Source of the DNA: Rudaea sp. 3F27F6
Lineage (GTDB): Bacteria > Pseudomonadota > Gammaproteobacteria > Xanthomonadales > Rhodanobacteraceae
Assembly: GCF_005503555.1 (NCBI RefSeq)
Contig: NZ_SCNG01000001.1
Location: forward strand, 620,001 to 684,000
Direction: 5' to 3'
Length of the DNA: 64,000 nt
In this document: positions 1 through 7,885 of the stretch, in pieces
Numbering within the stretch: position 1 is the first letter of the stretch
Layout of the letters: each line of letters starts with the position of its first letter
Translations under genes and position numbers: made by a program
Notes under the pieces: model-generated
Seen by the model: the letters and a program-made list of their open reading frames with translations, nothing else
Told to the model about the DNA's origin: nothing
Databases searched by the model: none

Positions 1-150
1 GCCTTCGTCCCGGTCCGTCTCGCGCCGGTGCGAACGATCCGATCGGCATCGAGAGAACTGCGTTCGAAAATTCTTTCGCCGAAGTTGTCGATCCACGGCA
101 TTCCCGTTCGACCAATTCACGGCAATCTCGCCAAGCTCGAGGAAACGAAC

Positions 151-501
151 ATGCAATACCTTTTGCTGATCTACGAAAACGAAGCCCGCTACGACAAGAT
201 GAGCGAAGCCGACCTCGGCAAGGTGCTAGGCGACTACCGCGCCTTCACCGAATCAATCATCCAGGGCGGCCAGTTCAAGGCCGGCGACGCACTGCAACCG
301 ACGACCACGGCGACGACCGTGCGCGTGCGCGACGGCAAGATCGCGGTCACCGACGGTCCGTTCGCGGAAACGCGCGAGCAGCTCGGCGGCTATTACCTCG
401 TCGAAGCAAAGGACCTCGACGAAGCCGTTGCGCTCGCCGCGCGCATTCCGAGCTCGTCGGTCGGCAGCATCGAAGTGCGGCCGATCCAGAAATTCGAATA
501 G
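151..501 (+). CDS. YCII-related DGPF-domain protein
   Basis: A 116-residue protein opening [20 protein letters not shown] and carrying the [16 protein letters not shown] core that defines the DGPF/YCII group. The open frame extends upstream to base 28, but ATG 151 is chosen because GAGGAA lies about 8 bases before it and the family begins with this MxYxLLIY strand. The fold is a small dimeric ferredoxin-like barrel; the biochemical role of the family is not established. It ends 5 bases before the ECF42-type sigma gene, the usual partnership: ECF42 factors are commonly encoded beside DGPF genes and thought to control them. No signal peptide or membrane segment is seen, so it is probably cytoplasmic. 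Confidence 0.85.
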   Translation: MQYLLLIYENEARYDKMSEADLGKVLGDYRAFTESIIQGGQFKAGDALQPTTTATTVRVRDGKIAVTDGPFAETREQLGGYYLVEAKDLDEAVALAARIPSSSVGSIEVRPIQKFE

Positions 502-506
502 GCCGC

Positions 507-1739
507 GTGAGCGGACAAATCGAAGCGGTGCTGCAACGGGAAGCGGGTCGCGTGCTTGCCACGCTGATCCGTCTTCTCGGCGACTTCGATCTGGCCGAAG
601 AGGCGCGCCAGGACGCGTTCGCCGCCGCGATCGAGCAGTGGCCGGCCGGTGGCGTGCCGGCCAATCCGTCGGCATGGCTGGTCCAGGTCGGACGCAACAA
701 GACGATCGACGCGCTGCGCCGGCGCGCGCATTTCGACACGCGCATCGCGCCGGAATTCTCCGCGGCGACGGCCGCCAACGACGACGAGCGCCTCGACGCC
801 GCGCACTTCGACGACGACCGCCTGCGCCTGATCTTCACCTGCTGCCATCCGGCGTTGAACATCGAAGCGCAGGTCGCGCTGACTCTGCGCACGGTCTGCG
901 ATCTCGATACGCAGGCGATCGCGCGCGCCTTCCTCGTCGGTGAAGAGACGATGGCGCAGCGCCTCGTGCGCGCGAAGAAGAAAATCCGCGATGCCGGGAT
1001 CCCCTACGAGACGCCCGCACCGGCCCAACTCGAAGAACGCCTCGCCGGCGTGCTCGCTACGATCTATCTGATCTTCACCGAAGGCTATGCGGCGACCGCG
1101 GGCGATGCGCTGATCCGCCGCGACCTGTGCCGCGAGGCGATCCGCCTCGGCCGCCTGCTCGACGAGTTGTTGCCGCAGCGTTCCGAAGTGCTCGGCCTCA
1201 ACGCGCTGATGCTGCTGCACGATGCGCGCGGCCGCGCACGCACCGATGCGGCCGGCGACATCGTGCTGCTCGAAGAGCAGGATCGCACGCTCTGGAACGG
1301 CGTGCAGATCGATGCCGGCGCCGCCCTGCTCGACCGCGCGCTGCGCACGAAAGACCGCATCGGGCCCTACACCGTACAGGGCGCGATCGCCGCGCTGCAT
1401 GCACGCGCACCGCATCACGGCGACACCGACTGGGCGCAGATCGCCGGTCTCTACGAAGTGCTCGCGCGCCTGCAGCCGACGCCGATGGTCGAACTCAACC
1501 GCATCGCCGCGATCTCGATGGTCGATGGACCGGCGCGCGCGCTCGATCTGCTCGACGCGCTGATCGCGCGCAGCGGCGCCGAGCACAGCCACCTGTTCGC
1601 TTCGACGCGCGCGAATTTCCTGCAGCGGCTGGGCCGCAGTGACGAAGCGCTGCAGCAGTATCGCGATGCACTCGCTGCGGCGAAGCTCGAACCGGAACGG
1701 CGCTGGCTGGCGAAGCAAATCGTCGCGCTCGGCGGCTGA
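507..1739 (+). CDS. ECF42-type RNA polymerase sigma factor with long C-terminal extension
   Basis: A 410-residue sigma factor starting at GTG 507, five bases after the DGPF gene, so probably co-transcribed. Region 2 lies in roughly residues 10-75 ([19 protein letters not shown], then [17 protein letters not shown]). Region 4 lies near residues 125-165 ([20 protein letters not shown]). The rest, from about residue 180, is a long helical extension resembling the DUF6596/TPR-like tail that marks ECF42; it includes [14 protein letters not shown] and [13 protein letters not shown]. In this family the extension replaces a classical anti-sigma factor and is needed for activity. No anti-sigma gene is adjacent. 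The family call is confident; the target genes are inferred to include the DGPF gene. Confidence 0.9.
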   Translation: MSGQIEAVLQREAGRVLATLIRLLGDFDLAEEARQDAFAAAIEQWPAGGVPANPSAWLVQVGRNKTIDALRRRAHFDTRIAPEFSAATAANDDERLDAAHFDDDRLRLIFTCCHPALNIEAQVALTLRTVCDLDTQAIARAFLVGEETMAQRLVRAKKKIRDAGIPYETPAPAQLEERLAGVLATIYLIFTEGYAATAGDALIRRDLCREAIRLGRLLDELLPQRSEVLGLNALMLLHDARGRARTDAAGDIVLLEEQDRTLWNGVQIDAGAALLDRALRTKDRIGPYTVQGAIAALHARAPHHGDTDWAQIAGLYEVLARLQPTPMVELNRIAAISMVDGPARALDLLDALIARSGAEHSHLFASTRANFLQRLGRSDEALQQYRDALAAAKLEPERRWLAKQIVALGG

Positions 1740-1751
1740 GCGCCGCGACGA

Positions 1752-3995
1752 TCAATCCGACAGGCCGAGGGCCTTCGCCGTCTCGGCGGCGAGCGCATAG
1801 CTGTCGCCCTGCGGCCGCGTCGTGTAGCGCTGCTGGCCGCGATTCCACTCCTCGCCGAGCGCGAACCAGTCGATCGGCTTCGCCGTGATGCCGCTGCGCA
1901 GTTCTTCGTCGAGCGCGGCAAAGTATACTTTCCAGCGCTTCATGTAATAGTCGCGCGTCAGACCGGCCCAGTCTTTGTTGCCGTAGTCGTGCAGGTCGGC
2001 GCCTTCGCTCGCCTTGCGTTCGCCCCAGGTGGTCAGGATCGAGCGCGCGTCATAGTCGAGGCGACGCAGCTCTTCCGGCGTCGATGCCCAGGCGCGCACG
2101 CGGTCGAGCCAGACGCCGACGAGGAAATCGCGCTGCGTCGCGAGCAGACGGTCCTGCAAATCCATCAACGCGAGCCAGTGCTGGGTCAGCGCGGTGAATT
2201 GACCGCGGTCCTTCGCCTCAAATGTAGCCTTGATCCGCGGCAACAGGGCGCGGCTCTCGTTCGCCAGCGTCTGCCGCGCGACGTCGACGAGATCGTAGCG
2301 ATAGGTATCGCTCGTGCGCAGTTCGGGCGCGACGCGCAGCAGCTCGGGCAGCGCGCCGGCGAATTTGCCGGCGTCATAGCGCATCGCGACCGGCGACCAG
2401 TGCGACGCCTGGAACGCAGTCAGGCTCGGCTGCGCGGCGAACAGCGACTCCTGTCCGGCTTCGCGCTCGCTGTTGAACTCGACCGTGTCGGGTGCGATGG
2501 CGTACGCGGTCTCGCGCAGGATCTTCCATGCGGCGAGCGCATGCGCATCGGCCGCGCCGTAGCGGCGCTGCACGTAGCCCGCGGTCCATTGCGCGCCGTC
2601 GACTTCGCCGTCGCGCCAGGCCATTTCGGTGAACAGGTCGAAGGCGAACGGATTGGTGTCCATGCCTTCGGCGAACACCGCGGTGCCGATCATGTTCGGA
2701 TTCGCGTCGGCCATGCGCGGCAGGCGCTTCGCGTAGTTCTGCAGATCGGCCCCGAAGGTCGTGCGGCCGCCGAACGCCCAGATGCCGCCGAACAGGAACG
2801 GCGCGCCCTTGAAGTCGGTCTCGCGGTCGTCGCGCGGCACTTTGTCGTGGTCGATGTCGATGATGAAGAGCCGGCTACGGTCGACGCCGGCGAGCAGTTC
2901 CGCCTGCGGGTTGCCCTGCCAGGCGAGCATCATCCATTTCGCACCGGGATGCGCCGCATCGAGCGCGGCCTGCACGAGATGCGCGCCTTCGCGCACGGGC
3001 ACGTTGCCCGAGCTGCCGCCCTCCTGGAAGATTTCCATATCGTAGATATCGGCAAGCGCAGGCGCTGCGCCGGCTTTCTGATCCTTGCGATCGGCGACAG
3101 CCGGAGGGTTGTTTTCGCCGAACAGCTCGCGCTGATGGCGATAGAAACTCGCCGCGATCTTGGCGAACAGCGGATCGCGCGGGTCGAGCCAGCCGGGCCG
3201 CGTGAAACCGGCCCAGTCGCCCTGCTCGATCACGTGCGCCTGCGGAAATTTCTTCGCGAAGTCGGCCGGCACGATGCCGTAAAAGCCGGGCAGCACGGGC
3301 GTGATGCCGAGTTCGCGCAGGCGCGCGAGGATCTGTTGCGCCGACCGCGCACGCTTGCCCATCAGCTCGCGGCTGATCGGACCGTCGAAGCAGCAGAGGT
3401 TGCCCATAAGCTGCCAGTTCTGGTGCGCCGGCTGAGTGATCCAGGAGCGCAGCTCGCGGTCGGAGTAGCCGAAGTCGCGGAAGGTCTCGTAGAGCACGCT
3501 GTCCATGCCGCGCTCGACGATCATCGCGTTGATCCCGCTCAGCGCATAGAGATCGATTTCGCGCTCCCAGCGCGGCCAGTCCCAGTACGGCATGGTGTAG
3601 CCGTCGGTGTTCTGATTGAGCGCATAGCGCCACGGCAGGCGCGCGCTGTGCTCGATCGTGTCGTCGGGCAGCGGCAGCGGTGCGTCGCCGAGACGATCGC
3701 CGTTCGTCGATACCTGGCGGTGCGCGACGTATTTCAGATACCAGTTGAGGCCGAACAACAGTGCGCTGGCCGTGCTGCCTTCGATCCTCACGCGCGCGCC
3801 GCTGCGCGCGATGCGAAAGCGTTCGCCGTCCTGCGCTGGCAGCGCCGCGAGCTCGATCTGTTTCGCGCGTGCACCGAGCACGCGCTGCACGACCGCCTGC
3901 GCCGGCCGCAGATCGAACGCCGGCGCCTCGGCCGGCGTGGCCGCGCGCGCGCAGATGCCTAGCCCGAGCAGCAGCAGTGCGGCGAGCAGGCGCAT
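1752..3995 (-). CDS. Secreted alpha-N-acetylglucosaminidase, GH89 family
   Basis: A 747-residue protein with a signal peptide ([18 protein letters not shown], cleavage near residue 19). The N-terminal part (about 25-110) fits the small alpha/beta domain of NAGLU enzymes and is followed by a TIM-barrel region with [25 protein letters not shown] (Glu325) and FAEG (Glu443) sit where GH89 enzymes carry their two catalytic glutamates, and an all-helical C-terminal domain completes the family architecture. GH89 enzymes release terminal alpha-linked GlcNAc, for example from heparan sulfate or mucin glycans; the natural substrate here is unknown. It lies tail to tail with the sigma gene and 4 bases after the TrmH-family gene on the same strand. 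No other glycan-utilisation gene adjoins it. Confidence 0.9.
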   Translation of the reverse strand: MRLLAALLLLGLGICARAATPAEAPAFDLRPAQAVVQRVLGARAKQIELAALPAQDGERFRIARSGARVRIEGSTASALLFGLNWYLKYVAHRQVSTNGDRLGDAPLPLPDDTIEHSARLPWRYALNQNTDGYTMPYWDWPRWEREIDLYALSGINAMIVERGMDSVLYETFRDFGYSDRELRSWITQPAHQNWQLMGNLCCFDGPISRELMGKRARSAQQILARLRELGITPVLPGFYGIVPADFAKKFPQAHVIEQGDWAGFTRPGWLDPRDPLFAKIAASFYRHQRELFGENNPPAVADRKDQKAGAAPALADIYDMEIFQEGGSSGNVPVREGAHLVQAALDAAHPGAKWMMLAWQGNPQAELLAGVDRSRLFIIDIDHDKVPRDDRETDFKGAPFLFGGIWAFGGRTTFGADLQNYAKRLPRMADANPNMIGTAVFAEGMDTNPFAFDLFTEMAWRDGEVDGAQWTAGYVQRRYGAADAHALAAWKILRETAYAIAPDTVEFNSEREAGQESLFAAQPSLTAFQASHWSPVAMRYDAGKFAGALPELLRVAPELRTSDTYRYDLVDVARQTLANESRALLPRIKATFEAKDRGQFTALTQHWLALMDLQDRLLATQRDFLVGVWLDRVRAWASTPEELRRLDYDARSILTTWGERKASEGADLHDYGNKDWAGLTRDYYMKRWKVYFAALDEELRSGITAKPIDWFALGEEWNRGQQRYTTRPQGDSYALAAETAKALGLSD

Positions 3996-3999
3996 AAGC

Positions 4000-4872
4000 T
4001 CAGTGGTGCTGCCGCCAGTATTCGGCGAACAGCACGGCGGCGCTCGCCGACACGTTGAGGCTCTCGACCGCGCCGGTGCCCGGAATCGTCAGGCGCAGAT
4101 CGGCGCGCCGGATCAGGTCCATCGACATGCCTTCGCCTTCGGCACCGAGGATCAAGGCGAGCCGCGGCGGAAGTTCACTTTTATACAATTCCTCGCCCGC
4201 ACGCGGCACCGTCGCGGCGATCGCGAAACCGGCCTCGCGCAGCAAGGCGAATCCGTCCTCGCCGGCGCGCAGTTGCGCAAGCGGCACCGCTTCCGCCCCG
4301 CCCTCGGCCACGCGCATCGCCGCTCCCGACAAGGCCGGCGCTCCGGCCGGCAGGATCGCGCCGCGCGTGCCGAAATTAGCCGCGCTGCGCAACAACGCAC
4401 CGACGTTGTGCGGATTGCCGACTCCGTCGAGCCAGATCAGCAGCGCCGGGCGGTCTTGCGCAATGCCCTGCAGCAAGGTCGAAAGCGACGGCGGCGCGTG
4501 CCGGCGCACTTCGAAGCAGACGCCCTCGTGATGCTGGCTTTCGGAGAGCCGGTCCAGATCTTCGTTCTCGACCACGCGATAGCCGACGCGGTGCTGCACG
4601 CACCAGGCGAGCACCGGCTTGAATCCGGCGATGCGCGCTTCGCTCAGATACACCTTGCGCACGTCCTCGGCACGCCGGGCGAACACGGCGAGGCAGGCGT
4701 TGCGGCCGTAGACGCGCACTTCCTCGCCGCGGCGCTGCGCCGGCGGCGGCTTCGCTTCGTCCTGGCGCGGATGCGCGGGCGCACGTTCGGGCGGCGCCGG
4801 GTCGCGCTGCGCGGGCGCCTTGATCCGCGCGTTCTGCCAGGGGTTGTTCGCATCGGGATTTTTTCTTTGCAT
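4000..4872 (-). CDS. TrmH/SpoU-family RNA 2'-O-methyltransferase
   Basis: A 290-residue protein. Residues 1-55 are a polar, proline- and lysine-rich tail. An SpoU substrate-binding domain follows ([14 protein letters not shown]), then the knotted SPOUT methyltransferase domain with the three usual motifs: [26 protein letters not shown] and [10 protein letters not shown]. It should transfer a methyl group from S-adenosylmethionine to a ribose 2'-OH in rRNA or tRNA. Architecture is nearest to the YfiF-like branch, but the exact target cannot be told. The start ATG lies only 6 bases after a TAGCAT -10-like element, so the mRNA may be leaderless. The GH89 gene starts 4 bases after its stop and may be read from the same transcript. 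Confidence 0.88.
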   Translation of the reverse strand: MQRKNPDANNPWQNARIKAPAQRDPAPPERAPAHPRQDEAKPPPAQRRGEEVRVYGRNACLAVFARRAEDVRKVYLSEARIAGFKPVLAWCVQHRVGYRVVENEDLDRLSESQHHEGVCFEVRRHAPPSLSTLLQGIAQDRPALLIWLDGVGNPHNVGALLRSAANFGTRGAILPAGAPALSGAAMRVAEGGAEAVPLAQLRAGEDGFALLREAGFAIAATVPRAGEELYKSELPPRLALILGAEGEGMSMDLIRRADLRLTIPGTGAVESLNVSASAAVLFAEYWRQHH

Positions 4873-4884
4873 GTGCCTATGCTA
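4870..4884 (-). promoter_or_regulatory. -10-like element abutting the TrmH-family start codon
   Basis: On the minus strand TAGCAT (4884-4879) is followed after 6 bases by the ATG. Transcription starting about 7 bases after the -10 element would begin at the start codon and give a leaderless mRNA. No convincing -35 hexamer was found. The divergent macrodomain gene shares this short intergenic space. Confidence 0.3.
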
Positions 4885-4911
4885 CATGCAAGCCGCGCGG
4901 AGTATCCCGAT

Positions 4912-5430
4912 ATGACAAGCATCGACGTCGTCGCAGCCGACATCACCGGCCTGACGGTCGACGCGATCGTCAATGCGGCGAACGAAGCCCTCGCGGGCGG
5001 CGGCGGCGTCGACGGCGCGATCCACCGCGCGGCCGGCCCGCGTTTGTCCGTCGCCTGCCGCGCGATACCGCTAGTCCGCGCCTGCGTGCGCTGCCCGACC
5101 GGCGAAGCACGCATCACGCCGGGCTTCGATCTACCGGCGCGCTATATCGTGCATACGGTCGGCCCGGTCTGGCACGGAGGCCGCAGCGGCGAGCCCGAGT
5201 TGCTCGCTAGCTGTTATCGCGAATCGTTGCGCCTCGCCGCGGCGCACGGCATCCGCAGCATCGCGTTTCCGTCGATCAGTTGCGGCGTGTTCGGCTACCC
5301 GCTCGCGCAGGCCGCGCGCATCGCGGTGACGCAGGCGCAAGCCTGGGGCGAGAGCCTGCCCGAGCGTATCGTATTCTGCTGCTTCGACGGCAAGGCGGCG
5401 GCCGCTTACCGCAGTTTGCTCGATGCCTAG
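4912..5430 (+). CDS. Macrodomain protein, probable O-acetyl-ADP-ribose deacetylase
   Basis: A 172-residue single macrodomain. The frame is open far upstream, but ATG 4912 gives the canonical beginning ([20 protein letters not shown]). Diagnostic elements are [20 protein letters not shown], the ADP-ribose-binding loop of MacroD/YmdB-type enzymes, and [11 protein letters not shown], the second ligand loop. These enzymes hydrolyse O-acetyl-ADP-ribose and remove mono-ADP-ribose from acidic residues; they act in the cytoplasm. The gene is divergent from the TrmH-family gene with about 40 bases between the starts, so the two promoters overlap. It converges on the aldolase gene across a shared hairpin terminator. 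Length and motifs are normal for the family. Confidence 0.9.
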   Translation: MTSIDVVAADITGLTVDAIVNAANEALAGGGGVDGAIHRAAGPRLSVACRAIPLVRACVRCPTGEARITPGFDLPARYIVHTVGPVWHGGRSGEPELLASCYRESLRLAAAHGIRSIAFPSISCGVFGYPLAQAARIAVTQAQAWGESLPERIVFCCFDGKAAAAYRSLLDA

Positions 5431-5433
5431 AAA

Positions 5434-5462
5434 CGCGAACGGGCGCCACAGCGCCCGTCGCG
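5434..5462. terminator. Hairpin between convergent macrodomain and aldolase genes
   Basis: ACGGGCGC (5439-5446) pairs with GCGCCCGT (5451-5458) across a CACA loop. The stem extends by CGCG/CGCG with one bulged A, giving about 12 pairs. There is no long T tract on either side, so it may be a bidirectional stem-loop terminator of modest strength. Confidence 0.55.
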
Positions 5463-5486
5463 AACATCATCTGAGCCGAGCGGCGA

Positions 5487-6506
5487 TCAGGCCGCCTTGG
5501 CTGCCTTCGTCCACTGACCGAGCGCGGCGAGGCCGTTCTCTTTCGCACGCGAGACGACGATCTTCTGCGCATCGGCGAAGTTCTTGACCAGGTCTTTCGA
5601 CCAGAACTTGAGCGCGGCCGACTGCATCGCGCGGCCATAGCTGAACGACAGCGGCCACGGATGCGGGCCCATCTGGTTCATCGCGTTGAGGTGCGCGGTC
5701 GACTGCTCGTCGGTCTGACCGCCCGAGAGGAAGACGATGCCCGGCAGCGACGCCGGCACGGTGGCCTTGAGGCAGCGCACGGTCGCTTCGGCGACTTCGT
5801 CGACACTGGCCTGATCGGCGCAGTCCTTGCCCGCGATGACCATGCTCGCCTTGAGGATGGTGCCTTCGAGCATGACGTTCTGCTCGTAAAGCGCGCCGAA
5901 CAGCGAGCGCAGCGTCGCTTCGGTCACGTCGTAGCAAACGTCGAGATCGTGGTTGCCGTCCATCAGCACTTCGGGCTCGACCATCGGCACAATGCCGGCT
6001 TCCTGGCACAGCGCCGCGTAGCGCGCGAGCGCGTGGCAGTTCGCTTCGATGCAGGTGCCGCTCGGCGCGTCGTCGGCGATGTTGATCACCGCGCGCCACT
6101 TGGCGAACTTGGCGCCGAGCTTGGCGTATTCGGCAAGGCGCTCGCGCAGACCGTCGAGACCTTCGGTGACGACTTCGCCCGGAAATCCGGCGAGCGGATG
6201 CGGGCCCTTGTCGACCTTGATGCCCGGCAGGATGCCGTTGTCGAGCATGATCTTGGTGAACGGGACGCCGTCCCGGGTCGTCTGACGGATGGTTTCGTCA
6301 TAGAGGATCGCGCCGGAGATGTGCTCGCCGAGCTTCGGTGCGGTCAACAGCATCTCGCGGTAGGCGCGGCGGTTCTCTTCGCTGTTCTCGATCTTGACCG
6401 AGTCGAAGCGCTTCTTGATCGTGCTCGTGGACTCGTCGATGGCGATGATCCCTTTGCCCGGTGCAACCATCGCCTGGGCGATGCTTTCCAGTTCTTCGAT
6501 GCTCAT
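5487..6506 (-). CDS. Class I fructose-bisphosphate aldolase
   Basis: A 339-residue enzyme of the eukaryote-like class I type, splitting fructose-1,6-bisphosphate into glyceraldehyde-3-phosphate and dihydroxyacetone phosphate in glycolysis. GKGIIAIDESTSTIKKRF near the N terminus is characteristic. Lys219 in EGTILKASMV is the Schiff-base lysine, and FLSGGQTDEQST is the phosphate-binding loop. The frame is open to base 6887, but ATG 6506 is supported by family alignment, an upstream GGAG and a good promoter at 6576-6581. The gene is single, closed by a hairpin at 5434-5462. Pyruvate kinase lies about 4.4 kb away on the same strand, not in the same operon. Confidence 0.95.
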   Translation of the reverse strand: MSIEELESIAQAMVAPGKGIIAIDESTSTIKKRFDSVKIENSEENRRAYREMLLTAPKLGEHISGAILYDETIRQTTRDGVPFTKIMLDNGILPGIKVDKGPHPLAGFPGEVVTEGLDGLRERLAEYAKLGAKFAKWRAVINIADDAPSGTCIEANCHALARYAALCQEAGIVPMVEPEVLMDGNHDLDVCYDVTEATLRSLFGALYEQNVMLEGTILKASMVIAGKDCADQASVDEVAEATVRCLKATVPASLPGIVFLSGGQTDEQSTAHLNAMNQMGPHPWPLSFSYGRAMQSAALKFWSKDLVKNFADAQKIVVSRAKENGLAALGQWTKAAKAA

Positions 6507-6547
6507 GGGTGACTCCGTAACGTTTGAATTCGTGCGCGTGCGCGCTG

Positions 6548-6581
6548 CCGCGATTCGCAAATCGCGGGGGCCGGCATTATA
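6548..6581 (-). promoter_or_regulatory. Aldolase promoter -10 and leader hairpin
   Basis: The minus strand shows a perfect TATAAT (6581-6576), 69 bases upstream of the aldolase ATG. No strong -35 was found at 16-18 bases; TTACAG lies 20 bases upstream. Just after the expected transcription start is a perfect hairpin: CCGCGATT (6548-6555) against AATCGCGG (6560-6567) with a 4-base loop. It could stabilise the mRNA 5' end. Confidence 0.5.
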
Positions 6582-6690
6582 GGCCGATTCGGATTTCGGT
6601 GCTGTAACGGCCGACGCAGAGGCGCGATTCATCGCGCCCGGCTTTCGCGGACGCGAAAAAATCAAAAGCGCGGTTCGAGGAATCGAGCCC

Positions 6691-7173
6691 TTATGCGGGC
6701 GGCAGCTTGAAATCGTCGATCTTGCACGGATCGAGCAGACGCTGTTTTTCCGCGGCGGCACCGGGGCCCTTGTTGACGTCGGGCGCGTTGAACGGCAGGA
6801 CGACGTAGGTGTAGACCGGGTCCTTGCCGATGTTCTGCTGGGCCGCCGTGTAGCGCAGTCCTTTGACGATCTCGATCGCGACCGCACCGAGGTCGCCGTC
6901 GGGCACGACTTTCTCGAGTTTGATCTGGCTCGTCGCGCCGCCGCGTTCGATGCGGTAGGACACCGCGACGCAGGTCGGCGTCGTCAAACCTTTGCCGTAC
7001 GACGGCATCTTCGGATCGCCCGTGCTCGACACCAGCCACCACTTGGACAGATCGGCCGGCTGCACGAGATGCGCGCGCTCGAGCGCGAACGCCGTACCGG
7101 CGGCACCCGTCAGCGCGACGGCCAGCGCCAGCCGGCACCATCCGCGAAACAGGCTCTTTGCAGGAATACGCAT
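6691..7173 (-). CDS. Secreted TonB-C-like protein, second of a tandem pair
   Basis: A 160-residue protein starting at ATG 7173, one base after the stop of the upstream paralogue, so translationally coupled. The signal peptide spans about residues 1-28 (LALAVALTGAAGTAFA). The mature part holds CVAVSYRIERGGATSQIKL, EIVKGLRYTAAQQNIGKD and PVYTYVVLPFN, the strand-helix-strand pattern of a TonB C-terminal domain. There is no transmembrane anchor or proline-rich linker, so it cannot be a complete TonB energy transducer. Two cysteines (CVAV and the C-terminal DPCKIDDF) could form a disulfide. Function unknown; the TonB-C assignment rests on pattern recognition and is moderate. Confidence 0.55.
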   Translation of the reverse strand: MRIPAKSLFRGWCRLALAVALTGAAGTAFALERAHLVQPADLSKWWLVSSTGDPKMPSYGKGLTTPTCVAVSYRIERGGATSQIKLEKVVPDGDLGAVAIEIVKGLRYTAAQQNIGKDPVYTYVVLPFNAPDVNKGPGAAAEKQRLLDPCKIDDFKLPPA

Positions 7174-7174
7174 A

Positions 7175-7705
7175 TCAGTTCTCCTCGCTCGACAGCTTGC
7201 CGCTGGCCACGGCGTTGACAAAATCGGGAATCCGGCACGGCTCCGCGGCACGATCGTTGGGGCGCTTCGACGACGCGCCTCCCGGTCCGGAAGATAACAT
7301 GCGCTCGATCGTGAATATCGCGTAGGTGTAGACCGGTTTGCGCGCCGAGTTCGCTTCGGTCGGAGTGAAATGCGCGCCGGCGAAATAGCGCAGCGCTGCC
7401 TGCTTGAATTCTTCGCGCGTCTCGTCGCTGACCTTACCGAGGCTCATGCGCAGCACGCGCCGGTTCGCCGTCGTACCGTCGGCTTCGATCGACATCGCGG
7501 TCGCAACGCAGGCCGAACCCAAGCTCAGTTTGCGCACCGGGAACGGCACGCCTTCACTGCGTTTGTCGCCGGTCCACTGCGCCTTGCGTCCGTCTTCGTC
7601 GACGACGAGATAGTCGGCTGTGGCGGCTGCGGCAGAATGCAGCGGCACGACCGCCGCCAGGACGAAAGCGAACCACGACGACAACCCGATGCCTGAATTC
7701 GACAT
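7175..7705 (-). CDS. Secreted TonB-C-like protein, first of a tandem pair
   Basis: A 176-residue protein with an N-terminal signal peptide (WFAFVLAAVVPLHSAAAA) and ATG at 7705. The mature domain repeats the layout of its neighbour: a cysteine-containing first strand (GSACVATAMSIEADG), a middle helix (REEFKQAALRYFAGAHFTP), a KPVYTYAIFTIE strand, and a cysteine near the C terminus (EPCRIPDF). The two genes therefore look like an ancient tandem duplication. The stop overlaps the spacing to the next start as TGA-T-ATG. It is divergent from the S9 peptidase gene, which is 180 bases away. Function unknown; probably periplasmic. The hydrophobic YLVVDEDGRK motif after the signal peptide is not recognised. 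Confidence 0.55.
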   Translation of the reverse strand: MSNSGIGLSSWFAFVLAAVVPLHSAAAATADYLVVDEDGRKAQWTGDKRSEGVPFPVRKLSLGSACVATAMSIEADGTTANRRVLRMSLGKVSDETREEFKQAALRYFAGAHFTPTEANSARKPVYTYAIFTIERMLSSGPGGASSKRPNDRAAEPCRIPDFVNAVASGKLSSEEN

Positions 7706-7885
7706 GCCGTTTCTCCGCGACGATTCCGCTCCGACGCAACCCGGCCGAGTAAAGCATACGCCCGTCGCGCCACGCAACGCCGGTCTGCGGCTGCGCGTTT
7801 CGCGCTCGCGTCCGTGCACAACGGCACATTGTCGGCGCGCGCAGGCGTGGCAGAATCGCCGGACTTTGTCGCGGGAGTATCTGAT

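Noticed and set aside
1989-3962. 657-codon plus-strand frame opposite the GH89 gene
   Set aside because: It lies wholly antisense to a recognisable enzyme, has the Arg/Asp/His-rich composition of high-GC mirror frames and shows no family motif.
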